A stretch of DNA of 64,000 nt from assembly GCF_001651855.1 (NCBI RefSeq), contig NZ_LNQC01000076.1:14572-78571 (forward strand), written 5' to 3'. This DNA comes from Sinorhizobium americanum. GTDB lineage: Bacteria > Pseudomonadota > Alphaproteobacteria > Rhizobiales > Rhizobiaceae. Each line of letters begins with the position of its first letter. The stretch's first letter is position 1. Below the pieces are notes generated by a model. It saw only the letters and a list, made by a program, of their open reading frames with translations. It was not told the DNA's origin and did no database searches. Positions 18,513-28,024 of this stretch are shown here, piece after piece. The position numbers and the translations under genes are program-made.

Positions 18513-19308
18513 AAGGCGCCGACTGTCTAATTCATGCTAGAAATGCGCTAAGTTTTTGAGGTTCGCGGCGACGTAGCGCGTGCATAGTGGTGCCGAAGAT
18601 CAGCGCAGTTTGGCGCTTACCATCCCTCCGCCGAACTAAAGGAACGTGGTTCGCGGGAAGGCGCGCCGTGGTGAATTTGGTCGCAGTACCAGATGTGCGC
18701 CCTGCAGCTGCGCGTGCCACATATCTGGACCGAGCGCAGGAAGGCGTCCTCGACAGATTGGGATTCTTGCTTTTTCGCAAAGGTGGCCAGCGCCGGAGAG
18801 GCTAACGATGCGAGGCTTCCAAGTCCTGTCGAAATCTGAGTCGCTCAGGTTCTTTTGCCAGAGGTGAAAGCGCCAGTCGGGAAATGAGCGCTCCAGAAAG
18901 GGCCTCTTCCATTCGGTCACATGGGCGGCGAAGGTCGCCAGCCGCTTCGCAGAAGCACCACCAGCAATTCCAGGGGCATTCCTACTCACCACTCTCCACC
19001 GAGATCAAGTCGCGCCGACCTGCACACAAAGCTCTCCTTTTATGGTTCGCAACAATATCCTGCCGAATTTGCAAGCAATGCAGGCGCGTCCGCATCGCCG
19101 CGGTGCCAAGTTGTGGCAGATCGCCGGATCGCAATGAGCAGGTTGGTGCATGCAATGGGCAACCGGCAACCCATCGTATAAATCCCTGTCACCCCGGTAA
19201 CAACTTCTGCATGCGCACTTTGAAAAATTAGGCCAACGTGATTTAAGGTGCGGAGCAACAAGCTGACCGAACACACTCTTCTCGGCGCGCCCGCGCCGGG
19301 ACCTCAAC
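18513..19308. other. About 800-base gap, possible gene remnant
   Basis: Two overlapping minus-strand frames (18636-18992 and 18532-18780) are open in adjacent registers and could be one frameshifted gene, but neither matches a family I know and no RBS stands out. The part near 19000-19260 has no convincing ORF. The gap probably holds decayed DNA plus the promoter of the secretion genes. Confidence 0.3.
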
Positions 19309-19328
19309 AAAAGGCCGCCTTGGCGGCC
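19309..19328 (-). terminator. Terminator-like hairpin just upstream of the prsD-like gene
   Basis: GGCCGCC, TT, GGCGGCC is a perfect stem, followed on the minus strand by TTTTGTTG. It ends only 5 bases before the ATG of the secretion ATPase. On the plus strand it would place a hairpin over the ribosome-binding region. Confidence 0.45.
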
Positions 19329-19333
19329 GGAAC

Positions 19334-21118
19334 ATGCCGACCTGGAGAAATTCGCCGGTGCCTGAACCTTTGACAGTATCGAGCGGCAGGAATGTCGATC
19401 CCGCCTCCGCCTTGCGAGAGTGCCGATCCGCCTTTGTCGGCGTCGGCATTGCCAGTGCGCTCGTCAATATCCTCTATCTCACCGGCTCGTTCTTCATGCT
19501 CGAGGTCTATGACCGGGTTCTGCCCAGCCGCAGCATTCCCTCGCTGATTGCGCTCTGTCTGCTGGCCCTGCTGCTCTATGCCTTCCAGGGCGCCTTCGAG
19601 CTGATCCGCGGGCGGATGCTGGTGCGCATCGCCGGCGCGCTCGACGAGAGCCTGAGCGGCCGCATCTATCGGGCGGTCGTGAAAGCGCCGTTGAAGCTTA
19701 AGATGCAGGGGGACGGGCTGCAGGCGCTGCGCGACTTCGATCAGGTTCGCTCGTTCCTTTCGAGCGCCGGGCCGTCGGCGCTGTTCGATCTCCCCTGGCT
19801 GCCCTTCTATGTCGCCATCTGCTTCCTGTTTCATCCGGTCATCGGCTTCGTGGCCATTGGCGGCGGGCTGATCCTGACGCTTCTCACCTATCTCACCAAT
19901 CGCGGTACCCAGGCGCCGGCCCGCAAGGCGTCCGAGGCGGCCGGCCTTCGCAATGCCTTTGCCCAGGCCTCGCAACGCAACTCCGAGGTCGTCCAGGCGA
20001 TGGGCATGACGGGCCGGCTTGCCGAGCTCTGGGAGCGCCGCAACGCCGAATACCGGGAAGAAAACCGGCGCACCTCCGACATCGGCAATGGCTATGGGGC
20101 GCTCTCCAAGGTGTTCCGCATGGCGCTGCAGTCGGGCGTGCTGGCCGCGGGCGCAGTGCTGGTGATCGAGGGCCAGGCGTCGCCCGGCATCATCATCGCC
20201 GGCTCGATTCTCACCGCCCGGGCGCTCGCCCCGGTGGAGCTCGCCATCGGCAACTGGCGCGGGCTTGTCCAGGCGCGGCAGAGTTGGCAGCGCCTGAAGG
20301 ACCTCTTGAAGGCATTGCCGGAAGCCGAGACCCCGCTGGCGCTGCCGAAGCCGCATGAGCGTCTGAGCGTCGAGGCGCTGGGGAGCGGGCCGCCGGCAGC
20401 GCAGCGGCTGATCTTCACGGATGTCAACTTTACCGTCCGTGCCGGCAGCGCGCTCGGCGTCATCGGCCCGAGCGGTTCGGGCAAGTCGTCCCTAGCGCGC
20501 GCCCTTATCGGCGTCTGGCCAGCCTATCGCGGCTCGGTGCGGCTGGATGGGGCGGCACTCGACCAATGGGACGGCGATGCGCTCGGACGGCATATCGGCT
20601 ATCTGCCGCAGGACGTGGAGCTTTTTGCCGGAACCGTGGCGCAGAATATCTGCCGCTTCGCCGCGGATGCGACCTCCGAGGCGATCGTCGCGGCTGCTAA
20701 GGCGGCGCGCGTCCATGAGTTGATCCTGCGTCTTCCGAACGGCTTCGACACCGAAATCGGCGAGGGCGGCACGGCACTCTCGGCCGGCCAGCGCCAGCGC
20801 ATCGCGCTCGCCCGGGCGCTCTATGGCGATCCCTTCCTGGTGGTCCTAGACGAGCCGAATTCGAACCTCGATGCGGATGGCGAGCAGGCGCTCAGCGAAG
20901 CGATCATGAATGTGCGCCAGCGCGGCGGCATCGTCGTGGTGATTGCCCACCGGCCGAGCGCGCTTGCCAGCACCGACCTCGTCCTGATGATGAACGAGGG
21001 GCGGCAGCAGGCCTTCGGCCCGAAGGAGGAAGTGCTCGGCAAGGTGTTGAGGACGCAGCAGGCGGAGCGCCCGTCGCCGCTGAAGATCGTCGCGGAAGGC
21101 CAGGAGGCAAAGCAATGA
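19334..21118 (+). CDS. Type I secretion ABC transporter/ATPase (PrsD/PrtD family)
   Basis: A 594-aa fused permease-ATPase of the inner membrane. About five to six hydrophobic segments (residues 35-310) contain YDRVLPSRSIPSLIAL and DFDQVRSFLSSAGPSALFDLPWLPFY, signatures of the PrtD group. The ATPase has [42 protein letters not shown] and FLVVLDEPNSNLD. It exports unfolded RTX-type or other C-terminal-signal proteins with an HlyD-type adaptor (next gene, ATGA overlap) and TolC. The ATG at 19334 lacks a good RBS, so the start is uncertain. Confidence 0.92.
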   Translation: MPTWRNSPVPEPLTVSSGRNVDPASALRECRSAFVGVGIASALVNILYLTGSFFMLEVYDRVLPSRSIPSLIALCLLALLLYAFQGAFELIRGRMLVRIAGALDESLSGRIYRAVVKAPLKLKMQGDGLQALRDFDQVRSFLSSAGPSALFDLPWLPFYVAICFLFHPVIGFVAIGGGLILTLLTYLTNRGTQAPARKASEAAGLRNAFAQASQRNSEVVQAMGMTGRLAELWERRNAEYREENRRTSDIGNGYGALSKVFRMALQSGVLAAGAVLVIEGQASPGIIIAGSILTARALAPVELAIGNWRGLVQARQSWQRLKDLLKALPEAETPLALPKPHERLSVEALGSGPPAAQRLIFTDVNFTVRAGSALGVIGPSGSGKSSLARALIGVWPAYRGSVRLDGAALDQWDGDALGRHIGYLPQDVELFAGTVAQNICRFAADATSEAIVAAAKAARVHELILRLPNGFDTEIGEGGTALSAGQRQRIALARALYGDPFLVVLDEPNSNLDADGEQALSEAIMNVRQRGGIVVVIAHRPSALASTDLVLMMNEGRQQAFGPKEEVLGKVLRTQQAERPSPLKIVAEGQEAKQ

Positions 21119-22431
21119 GCGCCAGCACGCAAAAGGCGTCGAACGCGCGCCGTTCGCTCGGTCGGCACATGATGGGGGTCTCGCTCCTCGCGCTTGCTCT
21201 CGTCGTCGGCGTCGGCGGCTGGGCGGCGACAACGGAGCTCTCTAGCGCGATCGTTGCCGGCGGCGTGGTCGTCGTCGACGACAATGTCAAGAAGGTCCAG
21301 CACCTGACCGGCGGGATCGTCGGCGAACTCAAGGTCAAGGAAGGCGACCGCGTCGAGGCCGGCCAGGTGCTGATCCGCCTCGATGGCACCACGGTGCGTG
21401 CGAACTTGGCGATCGTCGAAAGCACGCTGGCGCAGCTTTATGCGCGACGCGCCCGGCTGCTGGCAGAGCGGATCGGCGCCGAGTCGTTCGAGATCGACAA
21501 GGACCTCGCGAACTTCGTCTCCAGCGCGGCGGCGGCAAAACTCGTCGACGGCGAACAGAAACTCTTTGCTAGCCGCCGCACGGCGCTGCTGGGCATGAAG
21601 GGACAGCTGCAGTCGCGCAAGGCACAATTGGCCGACGAGATCGACGGCCTGACCGTGCAGCTGAAGGCGATCGAGGACGCCTTGACTCTGATCGCCGAGG
21701 AACTGACCGGCGTCGACTCGCTCTATGGCCGAGGCCTGGTGCCGATGCAACGGGTGACGACGCTCAAGCGGCAACGGGCGGAGCTCGAGGGCGACCGCGG
21801 ACGGCATATCGCCTCGCGTGCCCAGGCACGCGGCAAATCCAGCGAGATCGATCTGCAGGTGCTGCAACTGGACGAGGACCGGCGCACTGAGATCTCCAAG
21901 GAGCTGACCGATGTCGAGGCGAAGATCGCCGAATATGAGGAGCGGCGTACGGCCGCGACGGACCAGTTGCGGCGGCTCGACATCACCGCGCCGCTGCCGG
22001 GCCGCGTCTATCAGCTAGCCGTGCATACGGTGAACGGCGTCGTCAATCCCGGTGAGACGCTGATGCTCGTGGTACCGGAGGCCGACGAACTCACCGTGGA
22101 AGCGCGGGTGGCGACCCACGACATCGACCAGATCCGCGTCGGCCAGCCGGTCGAAATCCGCTTCAGCGCCTTCAATCAGCGCACCACGCCGGAGGTCGAG
22201 GCGGAGGTGGTGACCGTGGCTCCGGATATGGTCAGCGACGAGCGGACCGGCGCCACCTACTATCCGCTGCGCATTCGCCCGAAACCGGAGAGCCTCGCCA
22301 AGCTCAAGGGGCTCTCGCTCTATCCCGGCATGCCGGCCGAGGTGTTCATCAAGATCGCCGATCGCACGGTCATTTCCTATCTGGCGAAGCCGCTCACCGA
22401 CCAGATGCGGCACGCTTTCCGCGAGGATTGA
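21115..22431 (+). CDS. Type I secretion membrane fusion protein (PrsE/HlyD family)
   Basis: A 438-aa adaptor. A single N-terminal membrane segment (MMGVSLLALALVVGVGGWAA), a barrel-sandwich half (VQHLTGGIVGELKVKEGDRVEAGQVLIRLDGT), a long coiled-coil region (about residues 95-290), and the C-terminal TAPLPGRVYQLAVHTVNGVVNPGETLMLVVPE with a short YPGMPAEVFI end are typical of PrtE/PrsE. It bridges the ABC transporter and the outer-membrane TolC channel. Coupled to the ATPase gene by ATGA. No obvious substrate gene lies nearby. Confidence 0.92.
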   Translation: MSASTQKASNARRSLGRHMMGVSLLALALVVGVGGWAATTELSSAIVAGGVVVVDDNVKKVQHLTGGIVGELKVKEGDRVEAGQVLIRLDGTTVRANLAIVESTLAQLYARRARLLAERIGAESFEIDKDLANFVSSAAAAKLVDGEQKLFASRRTALLGMKGQLQSRKAQLADEIDGLTVQLKAIEDALTLIAEELTGVDSLYGRGLVPMQRVTTLKRQRAELEGDRGRHIASRAQARGKSSEIDLQVLQLDEDRRTEISKELTDVEAKIAEYEERRTAATDQLRRLDITAPLPGRVYQLAVHTVNGVVNPGETLMLVVPEADELTVEARVATHDIDQIRVGQPVEIRFSAFNQRTTPEVEAEVVTVAPDMVSDERTGATYYPLRIRPKPESLAKLKGLSLYPGMPAEVFIKIADRTVISYLAKPLTDQMRHAFRED

Positions 22432-22658
22432 GACGATCGCGAGAAACGGGCTGGCGTGCCCGAGCATTGCCCGGGCGCCGGCTCGTCCCGCATGCGAGGG
22501 TGGCGCCGGGGCGCGGGTCCGCGCGGAATCCAGCGATTTTTGCTGGTTAAGTGTTCGCGGGGCATTTTCGTGATTGGACTTCGCGGCCGGTTGGAGTCAC
22601 GTTTATTAGGCGTATGAGGTGGAATGGGGGACCAACTAAGTCTGATTAGGAGGTCACA

Positions 22659-23096
22659 ATGAAGCACCATGCAATCGAAGACCTGCAAAGCGTCGCCGAG
22701 GTCAAACAGGACCTTCCGCGCCGGGCTCTGTCGCGCAGCGAACGTCTGGAGCGCTGGGCGGAACTCCTGGAACGCAGCCCGCACAGACGGCTTTCGACGT
22801 TGCACGAGACCGAGTATCAGCCGGCGCATGTGCGCGCGACGATGCGCGGCGACGGCACGCCGATCTCCGTTGCATTCGAGGACCCGGTCCTTCGGACCGC
22901 CGGCCTGGACAACGACAGCTACGGCGAGGCGAAGCGGTTCTTCGAACTGAGTGACGAGCAATTGCACAAGGTCATCTGCTATTGCCATTTCGGCGCCACG
23001 GTCAGTGCGTCGACGGCGGCACGTCACATCCGCGCGATGCTTGTCGAAAATCAGCCAGGCCTGTTTGCCCGCTTGCGCCAAATATTCTTCGGCTGA
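22659..23096 (+). CDS. Hypothetical protein downstream of type I secretion genes
   Basis: A 145-aa soluble protein with a strong AGGAGG site before the ATG. Regions with character are LSRSERLERWAELLERSP, HETEYQP and FELSDEQLHKVICYCHFGATVSASTAARHIR. No signal peptide, membrane segment or RTX nonapeptide repeats are seen. It has its own leader (228 bases) after the PrsE-like gene. I do not recognise a characterised family, though it reads like a conserved rhizobial hypothetical. Confidence 0.7.
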   Translation: MKHHAIEDLQSVAEVKQDLPRRALSRSERLERWAELLERSPHRRLSTLHETEYQPAHVRATMRGDGTPISVAFEDPVLRTAGLDNDSYGEAKRFFELSDEQLHKVICYCHFGATVSASTAARHIRAMLVENQPGLFARLRQIFFG

Positions 23097-23239
23097 AGCA
23101 GGCGACGTTTGCGACCACGGGTTCAAATGACGGCCGACGACGCCGGCCGAAGAGGGTGTGTTGCGGATTGTCCGCTGCAATGACGATGACGTGGCCTGGT
23201 GAACGTCTCTAAGGTACTGGCGACCCAAAGCGGGGGAGG

Positions 23240-23294
23240 CACTTCGCCGCTACGGCGCCTCTTGCTGAAGCAAGGACGCGGGAGCGGCGAAGTG
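23240..23294 (+). other. Compound hairpin upstream of the VOC gene
   Basis: A perfect 12-bp inverted repeat (CACTTCGCCGCT at 23240-23251, its complement at 23283-23294) encloses a second hairpin CTTGC-TGAA-GCAAG. It ends 43 bases before the VOC start codon. It could be the terminator of the preceding gene or a structured leader; no T-tract follows. Confidence 0.45.
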
Positions 23295-23337
23295 TGCGCG
23301 GCGGTCGTGTGCGGCCCTACGCAACCCCGGTGAACTC

Positions 23338-23763
23338 ATGAAGGCGCGCATATCTGTTCTGACGCTTGGCGTTGCCGACCTTGAACGGTCGCTCGCCTTT
23401 TATCGTGACGGTCTGAAGCTGCCCACGCAAGGGATCGTCGGCCGCGAGTTCGAGCATGGCGCGGTCGCGTTCTTTGATCTCGCGAGCGGTTTCAAACTGG
23501 CCCTGTGGGCGCAGGAAGATCTCGCCCATGACAGCGGCCTGAAAAAAGCATCCGGTAGCAGCACCTCATTCTCGATCGGCCACAACGTCTCGGATCGCCG
23601 GGAAGTGGACGAGTTGATGGAGCAGGCGCGCGTTGCCGGGGCGAGCATCGTGAAACCCGCTCAGGAAACATTCTATGGCGGATATGCCGGTTACTTCACT
23701 GATCCGGATGGTCATCTATGGGAGGTGGTGTGGAATCCGGCCAATCTGCCGCAGGACGATTGA
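23338..23763 (+). CDS. VOC superfamily (glyoxalase/bleomycin resistance-type) protein
   Basis: A 141-aa protein with two beta-alpha-beta-beta-beta modules: ISVLTLGVADLERSLAFYRDGL at the N-terminus and GYFTDPDGHLWEVVWNP at the C-terminus, where the glutamate is the usual second-half metal ligand. Members include glyoxalases, dioxygenases and antibiotic-binding proteins, so the reaction cannot be assigned. It stands alone, before the biotin/oxoprolinase operon. Confidence 0.85.
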   Translation: MKARISVLTLGVADLERSLAFYRDGLKLPTQGIVGREFEHGAVAFFDLASGFKLALWAQEDLAHDSGLKKASGSSTSFSIGHNVSDRREVDELMEQARVAGASIVKPAQETFYGGYAGYFTDPDGHLWEVVWNPANLPQDD

Positions 23764-23926
23764 ACCTTATTATAGTATTCTGGAACCCGCCAAAAAATTC
23801 CCAGCCAAAAGCTTTCATCCATTGCCCATCAACAGCCTCCCCCGGCCATAGAAACTTTGTCTGCCCCCATCAATAGAGCCGTCGTGTAACTATTCTGATC
23901 GCTTCGTTCGGTTGCCGGGCCGGCCC

Positions 23927-23958
23927 GTCACCGATCCGGTTTGTCACCGATCCGGTTT
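23927..23958. repeat. Tandem duplication of 16 bp
   Basis: GTCACCGATCCGGTTT occurs twice in direct tandem with no change, followed by a partial third GTCA. It lies just before the BCCP gene and overlaps a longer but unlikely N-terminal extension of it. Confidence 0.8.
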
Positions 23959-24000
23959 GTCATCCGGAAAGTGCCCGAAGCGATGAGTGGGTGGACGGCG

Positions 24001-24441
24001 ATGGATTTGGAAACGATCAAAACGCTTATCGACTTCGTCGGCCGCTCGCGCGTTTCCGAACTTACGGTCAGCGAGCACGGTACCACCGTCCGGATATCGG
24101 CCGGCTTAGCCAAGCGAACTTCACCCGTGCCAATCCCAAATGGCCGCCGCGACCGGATCGTCGAAGTCACCCCCGCCGATGGAGGCGAGATTGCCCGTGG
24201 TGATAGCAGCCGAATGGTGAAGGCGCCTGTATTCGGAGTCCTGCATCGCTCGCCCAATCCCGGCGCCCCTGCTTTCGTCGAGGTCGGAGATGTCGTGGGG
24301 GTCGGGCAGAACCTCTGCATCGTCGAGGCGATGAAGGTCTTCAACACCGTCTCCGCCCACAGGGCCGGGCCGATCACGCGCATTCTTGCAGGCGATGGTC
24401 AGGAAGTCGAAGCCGGGCAGCCCTTGATGGAGATCGGATAA
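24001..24441 (+). CDS. Biotin carboxyl carrier protein (AccB-like)
   Basis: A 146-aa protein. The N-terminal [27 protein letters not shown] is the usual BCCP start; the C-terminal biotinyl domain has [28 protein letters not shown] and a final AGQPLMEIG. The biotinylated lysine would be Lys112 in EAMK. The start at 24001 fits the family and has GGTGGA upstream; the frame is open to 23941. It overlaps the biotin carboxylase gene by one base (TAATG). In this context it probably serves a carboxylase-like step in the pxp operon rather than fatty acid synthesis (inference). Confidence 0.88.
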   Translation: MDLETIKTLIDFVGRSRVSELTVSEHGTTVRISAGLAKRTSPVPIPNGRRDRIVEVTPADGGEIARGDSSRMVKAPVFGVLHRSPNPGAPAFVEVGDVVGVGQNLCIVEAMKVFNTVSAHRAGPITRILAGDGQEVEAGQPLMEIG

Positions 24442-25832
24442 TGGCGCCCGTGCAGATGGGAAAAGAGGGTAGAAGCGGGCTCCGGTTCGAGAAGGTGCTG
24501 ATCGCCAACCGCGGCGAGATCGCCGCGCGCGTGCAGCGGGCTTGCCGGGAGCTCGGCCTGAGGACGGTTATGATCTGCTCGGACACCGACCGGGACGCGC
24601 CCTATGGGAAAACCGCCGATGAGTTTGTCTGCATTGGGCCAGCCGCTCCGGGCCAAAGTTACCTCAATCAGGCCGCGGTCCTGCTTGCCGCGAGGACGAC
24701 CGGCGTCGGGGCAATTCACCCCGGATACGGCTTTCTTTCGGAGAATGCCGGTTTCGCGGAAGCCGTCGAAACCGCGGGACTTGTCTTCATAGGGCCGCCT
24801 GCCTCCGCGATCCGCACGATGGGCGACAAGATCGCCGCCAAACGCGCAATGATCGAAGCGGGCGTGCCATGCGTGCCCGGCCCGGACGCAGCGCTTCCCG
24901 ACGACATCAAGTCGATTGAGAGCATTGCCGAAGGCATAGGATATCCGGTGATCGTCAAGGCGGCAGGCGGTGGCGGCGGCCGCGGCATGCGCGTCGTTCA
25001 TGACTCCTCGGCACTCGGCGATGCCGTGTCGGTCACCCGCGAGGAGGCTAGAAGGGCGTTCGGGCGACCGGAGCTCTACATGGAGAAATTCCTCGAGCGT
25101 CCACGTCACGTCGAAATCCAGGTTCTCTGCGACAATCAGGGCAATGCCCTGTGGCTCGGCCACCGCGACTGCTCGATGCAGCGGCGCCACCAGAAGGTGG
25201 TCGAGGAAGCGCCTGCGCCCGGCATCCCCGCGGATATTGCCGCAGCGGTCGGAGAACGCTGTGCGGATGCGTGTCGACAGATCGGCTATCGGGGCGCCGG
25301 AACCTTCGAGTTCCTCTACGAGAATGGCGAGTTCTACTTCATCGAAATGAACACACGTCTGCAGGTCGAACATCCGGTGACGGAAACGACCGCGGGGATC
25401 GATATCGTTTGTGAACAGCTTCGCGTTGCCCAAGGGCTGCCGCTGTCCATTGCCCAAGCCGATGTGCGGACGCATGGCCATTCCTTCGAGTGCCGGATCA
25501 ACGCCGAAGATCCGTTCACCTTCGCCGCTTCACCAGGCAAGATCATGGGTGCCGAGTTTCCGAGCGGGCCTGGCATCCGCGTCGATACCCATGTGACGAC
25601 CGGCTACAAGGTATCGCCGCACTACGACTCGCTGATCGCCAAACTGATTGTCCACGCGCCGACGCGAGACCAGGCCATCCGCCGGATGCGGGTGGCATTG
25701 GCCGATACTAGGATCGACGGGATCTCGACCAATCTTCAGCTCCATCGGGAGCTCTTCGAGGACCCGGCATTCTGTGCTGGCGGGACCGATATCCACTACC
25801 TTGAGACGTGGCTGGGCGAGCGAAAGAAATGA
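24441..25832 (+). CDS. Biotin carboxylase (AccC-like)
   Basis: A 463-aa ATP-grasp enzyme that carboxylates the biotin of BCCP using bicarbonate and ATP. It has [39 protein letters not shown], the glycine-rich [33 protein letters not shown] and [16 protein letters not shown]. Length is close to E. coli AccC (449 aa), with about 15 extra N-terminal residues. Next to pxpBCA it is probably a dedicated paralogue. Confidence 0.93.
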   Translation: MAPVQMGKEGRSGLRFEKVLIANRGEIAARVQRACRELGLRTVMICSDTDRDAPYGKTADEFVCIGPAAPGQSYLNQAAVLLAARTTGVGAIHPGYGFLSENAGFAEAVETAGLVFIGPPASAIRTMGDKIAAKRAMIEAGVPCVPGPDAALPDDIKSIESIAEGIGYPVIVKAAGGGGGRGMRVVHDSSALGDAVSVTREEARRAFGRPELYMEKFLERPRHVEIQVLCDNQGNALWLGHRDCSMQRRHQKVVEEAPAPGIPADIAAAVGERCADACRQIGYRGAGTFEFLYENGEFYFIEMNTRLQVEHPVTETTAGIDIVCEQLRVAQGLPLSIAQADVRTHGHSFECRINAEDPFTFAASPGKIMGAEFPSGPGIRVDTHVTTGYKVSPHYDSLIAKLIVHAPTRDQAIRRMRVALADTRIDGISTNLQLHRELFEDPAFCAGGTDIHYLETWLGERKK

Positions 25833-26284
25833 AGGGTCGTAAGCGAAAGGGCGGTTCGATCGCCGAGCAGATATTGGATCCGGCGATCTTGGAGAAGGTC
25901 GCGCTCTGGCTCGATGATGCCGGGGTCAATTCTGTCGAGATCGAGACGGAAGACGGCCGGCTCGTGCGGATCGTGGCCGGCGCGGGCGTCTCTACCGATG
26001 ACGTCGCCAGCAACCCGGATATCTCGGTTGCGCGGAACCGTGCGAAGCCCGTCAAAGCACCTATTGCGGGCCACTTCCTGCCCGTGCATCCGGCACGCGA
26101 TCGTGAGGAAGCGACCGTCGGCGCTGCCGTCGTCGCGGATGAGATCATAGGTTTCGTCAAGATCGGGCCGCTCGTCATGCCCCTCCGGGTCGAAGAGGCA
26201 GGAAGGCTGGAGGGTTGCGGCATCGAGCCCGGCGCGTTGGTCGGATATGGCGACACCGTTTTTCTGATTGAGCCTGCACAATGA
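25829..26284 (+). CDS. BCCP-like protein lacking the biotinyl lysine motif
   Basis: A 151-aa protein built like BCCP: an N-terminal half ([35 protein letters not shown]) parallel to that of the upstream BCCP, and a biotinyl-like domain ([15 protein letters not shown] ... [17 protein letters not shown] ... [11 protein letters not shown]). Where BCCP has EAMK this protein has [12 protein letters not shown], with no lysine at the hairpin turn, so it should not be biotinylated. ATGA overlaps join it to accC and pxpB. It may be a structural or assembly partner (inference). Confidence 0.7.
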   Translation: MKGRKRKGGSIAEQILDPAILEKVALWLDDAGVNSVEIETEDGRLVRIVAGAGVSTDDVASNPDISVARNRAKPVKAPIAGHFLPVHPARDREEATVGAAVVADEIIGFVKIGPLVMPLRVEEAGRLEGCGIEPGALVGYGDTVFLIEPAQ

Positions 26285-26991
26285 TTTCCATTCAAAACGA
26301 ACCGCTCTCAACGCCTGCCTTCATCGCTGCGGTCCCTGCCGGCGAGCCGAAGATCTCCGTCATCGGCACGGGCGCCTACCTGATCGAGGCGCCAGGCGCA
26401 TTCGACCTTGAGGCACAGCGACGCATCTGGGCCCTGGCGCATGCCGTGGAGCTGTGGCCGGAAGTCCGGGAAGTCGTTCCCGGAGTGACCAACCTGCTGG
26501 TGATCCTCAAGCGGACGCCTGTGGAGCCGGAGCAATTCGAGGCTCGTCTGCGGACCGAATGGAACTGCTCGCGGGCCATCGACCTCGTCGGCAAGACAGT
26601 TGAGATTCCCGTCACCTATGGCGGCGAGCATGCAACAGACCTTGCCGCCGTCTGCGATTACACGGGGCTGACCGATCGGGAAGTCGTGCAGCTGCACTGG
26701 CAAGGCGACTACACGGTCGTGGCCCTCGGCAGCGCGCCGGGCTTTGGATACCTGCACGGCCTCGACCCACGCATCCATGTGCCGCGCAAGACCGTGCCGT
26801 CGCTCAGGATGCTCAAGGGCACGGTGACGATCGGCGGCATGCAGACGGGCGTGTCGGTCCTGACCGGCCCGAACGGCTGGAACTCGATCGGCTTTGCCGA
26901 ACTGCCGATGTTCGACCCGATGAAGAATCCGCCGGCGCTGCTTGCTCCAGGCGACAAGGTCTGCTTCGTTCCCGAGAGGATCGAATTATGA
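26281..26991 (+). CDS. pxpB: 5-oxoprolinase subunit B / allophanate hydrolase subunit 1 family
   Basis: A 236-aa protein of the PxpB (YbgJ/KipI) family. It has LLVILKRTP, IPVTYGGEHATDLAAVCDYTGLTDREVVQLHWQGDYTVVALGSAPGFGYLHGLDP, and GTVTIGGMQTGVSVLTGPNGWNSIG, all conserved. With PxpA and PxpC it forms the ATP-dependent prokaryotic 5-oxoprolinase. It overlaps its neighbours by ATGA on both sides. Some homologues act on other amides, so substrate specificity is not certain. Confidence 0.93.
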   Translation: MISIQNEPLSTPAFIAAVPAGEPKISVIGTGAYLIEAPGAFDLEAQRRIWALAHAVELWPEVREVVPGVTNLLVILKRTPVEPEQFEARLRTEWNCSRAIDLVGKTVEIPVTYGGEHATDLAAVCDYTGLTDREVVQLHWQGDYTVVALGSAPGFGYLHGLDPRIHVPRKTVPSLRMLKGTVTIGGMQTGVSVLTGPNGWNSIGFAELPMFDPMKNPPALLAPGDKVCFVPERIEL

Positions 26992-27986
26992 TCGAGGTTC
27001 TTCAGACCGGTCCCTTGAACACCGTGCAGGATCTCGGTCGGTTTGGTTTCCGCAACGCCGGTGTGACCTCGAGCGGCGCGATGGATCGGCTTGCGCTGGC
27101 GGTCGGCAACCTGCTCGTCGGCAACGACGAGGGGGAGGCCGCGCTCGAAGTCCAGACCTTTCCATTTCGCCTTCGGTTCGACCGGGACACGACCGTCGCG
27201 ATCACCGGCGCGGATTGCGACGCGCGTCTCGACGGGCGGCGGCTTCCGCCGTGGTGGGCGCTAGCGGTTTCGGCCGGCCAGGTTGTGGAACTCGCTACGC
27301 CCCGACACTCAGCGCGTGCCTATCTGAGCTTTGCCGGTGGCATCGAGGTTGAGCCGGTGATGGGGTCGCGCAGCACGTCGCTTCGCGGCGGGTTCGGGGG
27401 CCTGGACGGTCGCTTTCTCGCGGCGAATGACCGGTTGGGTGTTCGCCCTGCAGGTGCCTGCGTCGTGCCGCCAGGCGGATTCGGAGCCATGCCGCCAGAG
27501 ACTGCGCTGGCCGACCACTTTCCGGCGTCCGAGGACGGCACGCTTCTCGTCCGCGCCATTCCCGCCGGAGAATACGCCCTGTTCGGCGGCGAAGCCGAAC
27601 GGTTCTGGTCCCAGACCTGGAAAATCTCCTCGCAAAGCGACCGTACCGGCTACCGGCTCTCCGGCGAGCCCATCAAGCTCGTTTCTCCGGTGGAACTGCG
27701 TTCGCACGGGGTCGTTCCCGGCGTCGTCCAGATGCCTCCCTCGGGCGAGGCGATCGTCCAGATGAGCGACGCCAACACCGCCGGCGGCTACCCCAAGATC
27801 GCCGGCGTCATCGACATCGATCTTTGGCGGCTGGGCCAGGCGCGGATCGGCAGCCGCTTACGGTTCGTCCGGTCGAGTGTCGCCGAGGCGCTCGCTGTGG
27901 AGCGGGCGGTAGAGACCTATCTGGGGGACATCCGTCGCACGGTGCCAATGCTCGCCGAGGCGCTCGCAGCTATGTCGCGCCGGTAA
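26988..27986 (+). CDS. pxpC: 5-oxoprolinase subunit C / allophanate hydrolase subunit 2 family
   Basis: A 332-aa protein of the PxpC (YbgK/KipA) family, also annotated as biotin-dependent carboxyltransferase. Its start MIEVLQTGPLNTVQDLGRFGFRNAGVTSSGAMDRLAL is diagnostic, as are YLSFAGGIEVEPVMGSRST, SDRTGYRLSGEPI and MSDANTAGGYPKIAGVIDIDLWRLGQ. Partner of PxpB. The adjoining BCCP and biotin carboxylase genes are interesting given the family's carboxyltransferase label. Confidence 0.93.
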   Translation: MIEVLQTGPLNTVQDLGRFGFRNAGVTSSGAMDRLALAVGNLLVGNDEGEAALEVQTFPFRLRFDRDTTVAITGADCDARLDGRRLPPWWALAVSAGQVVELATPRHSARAYLSFAGGIEVEPVMGSRSTSLRGGFGGLDGRFLAANDRLGVRPAGACVVPPGGFGAMPPETALADHFPASEDGTLLVRAIPAGEYALFGGEAERFWSQTWKISSQSDRTGYRLSGEPIKLVSPVELRSHGVVPGVVQMPPSGEAIVQMSDANTAGGYPKIAGVIDIDLWRLGQARIGSRLRFVRSSVAEALAVERAVETYLGDIRRTVPMLAEALAAMSRR

Positions 27987-28024
27987 TTTGCTGTGTTGAC
28001 CAAGCCAAGACCAAAGGAGCCACG

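Noticed and set aside
23927-23958. Start of a CRISPR-like array
   Set aside because: Just two adjacent 16-bp units without spacers; a simple tandem duplication.
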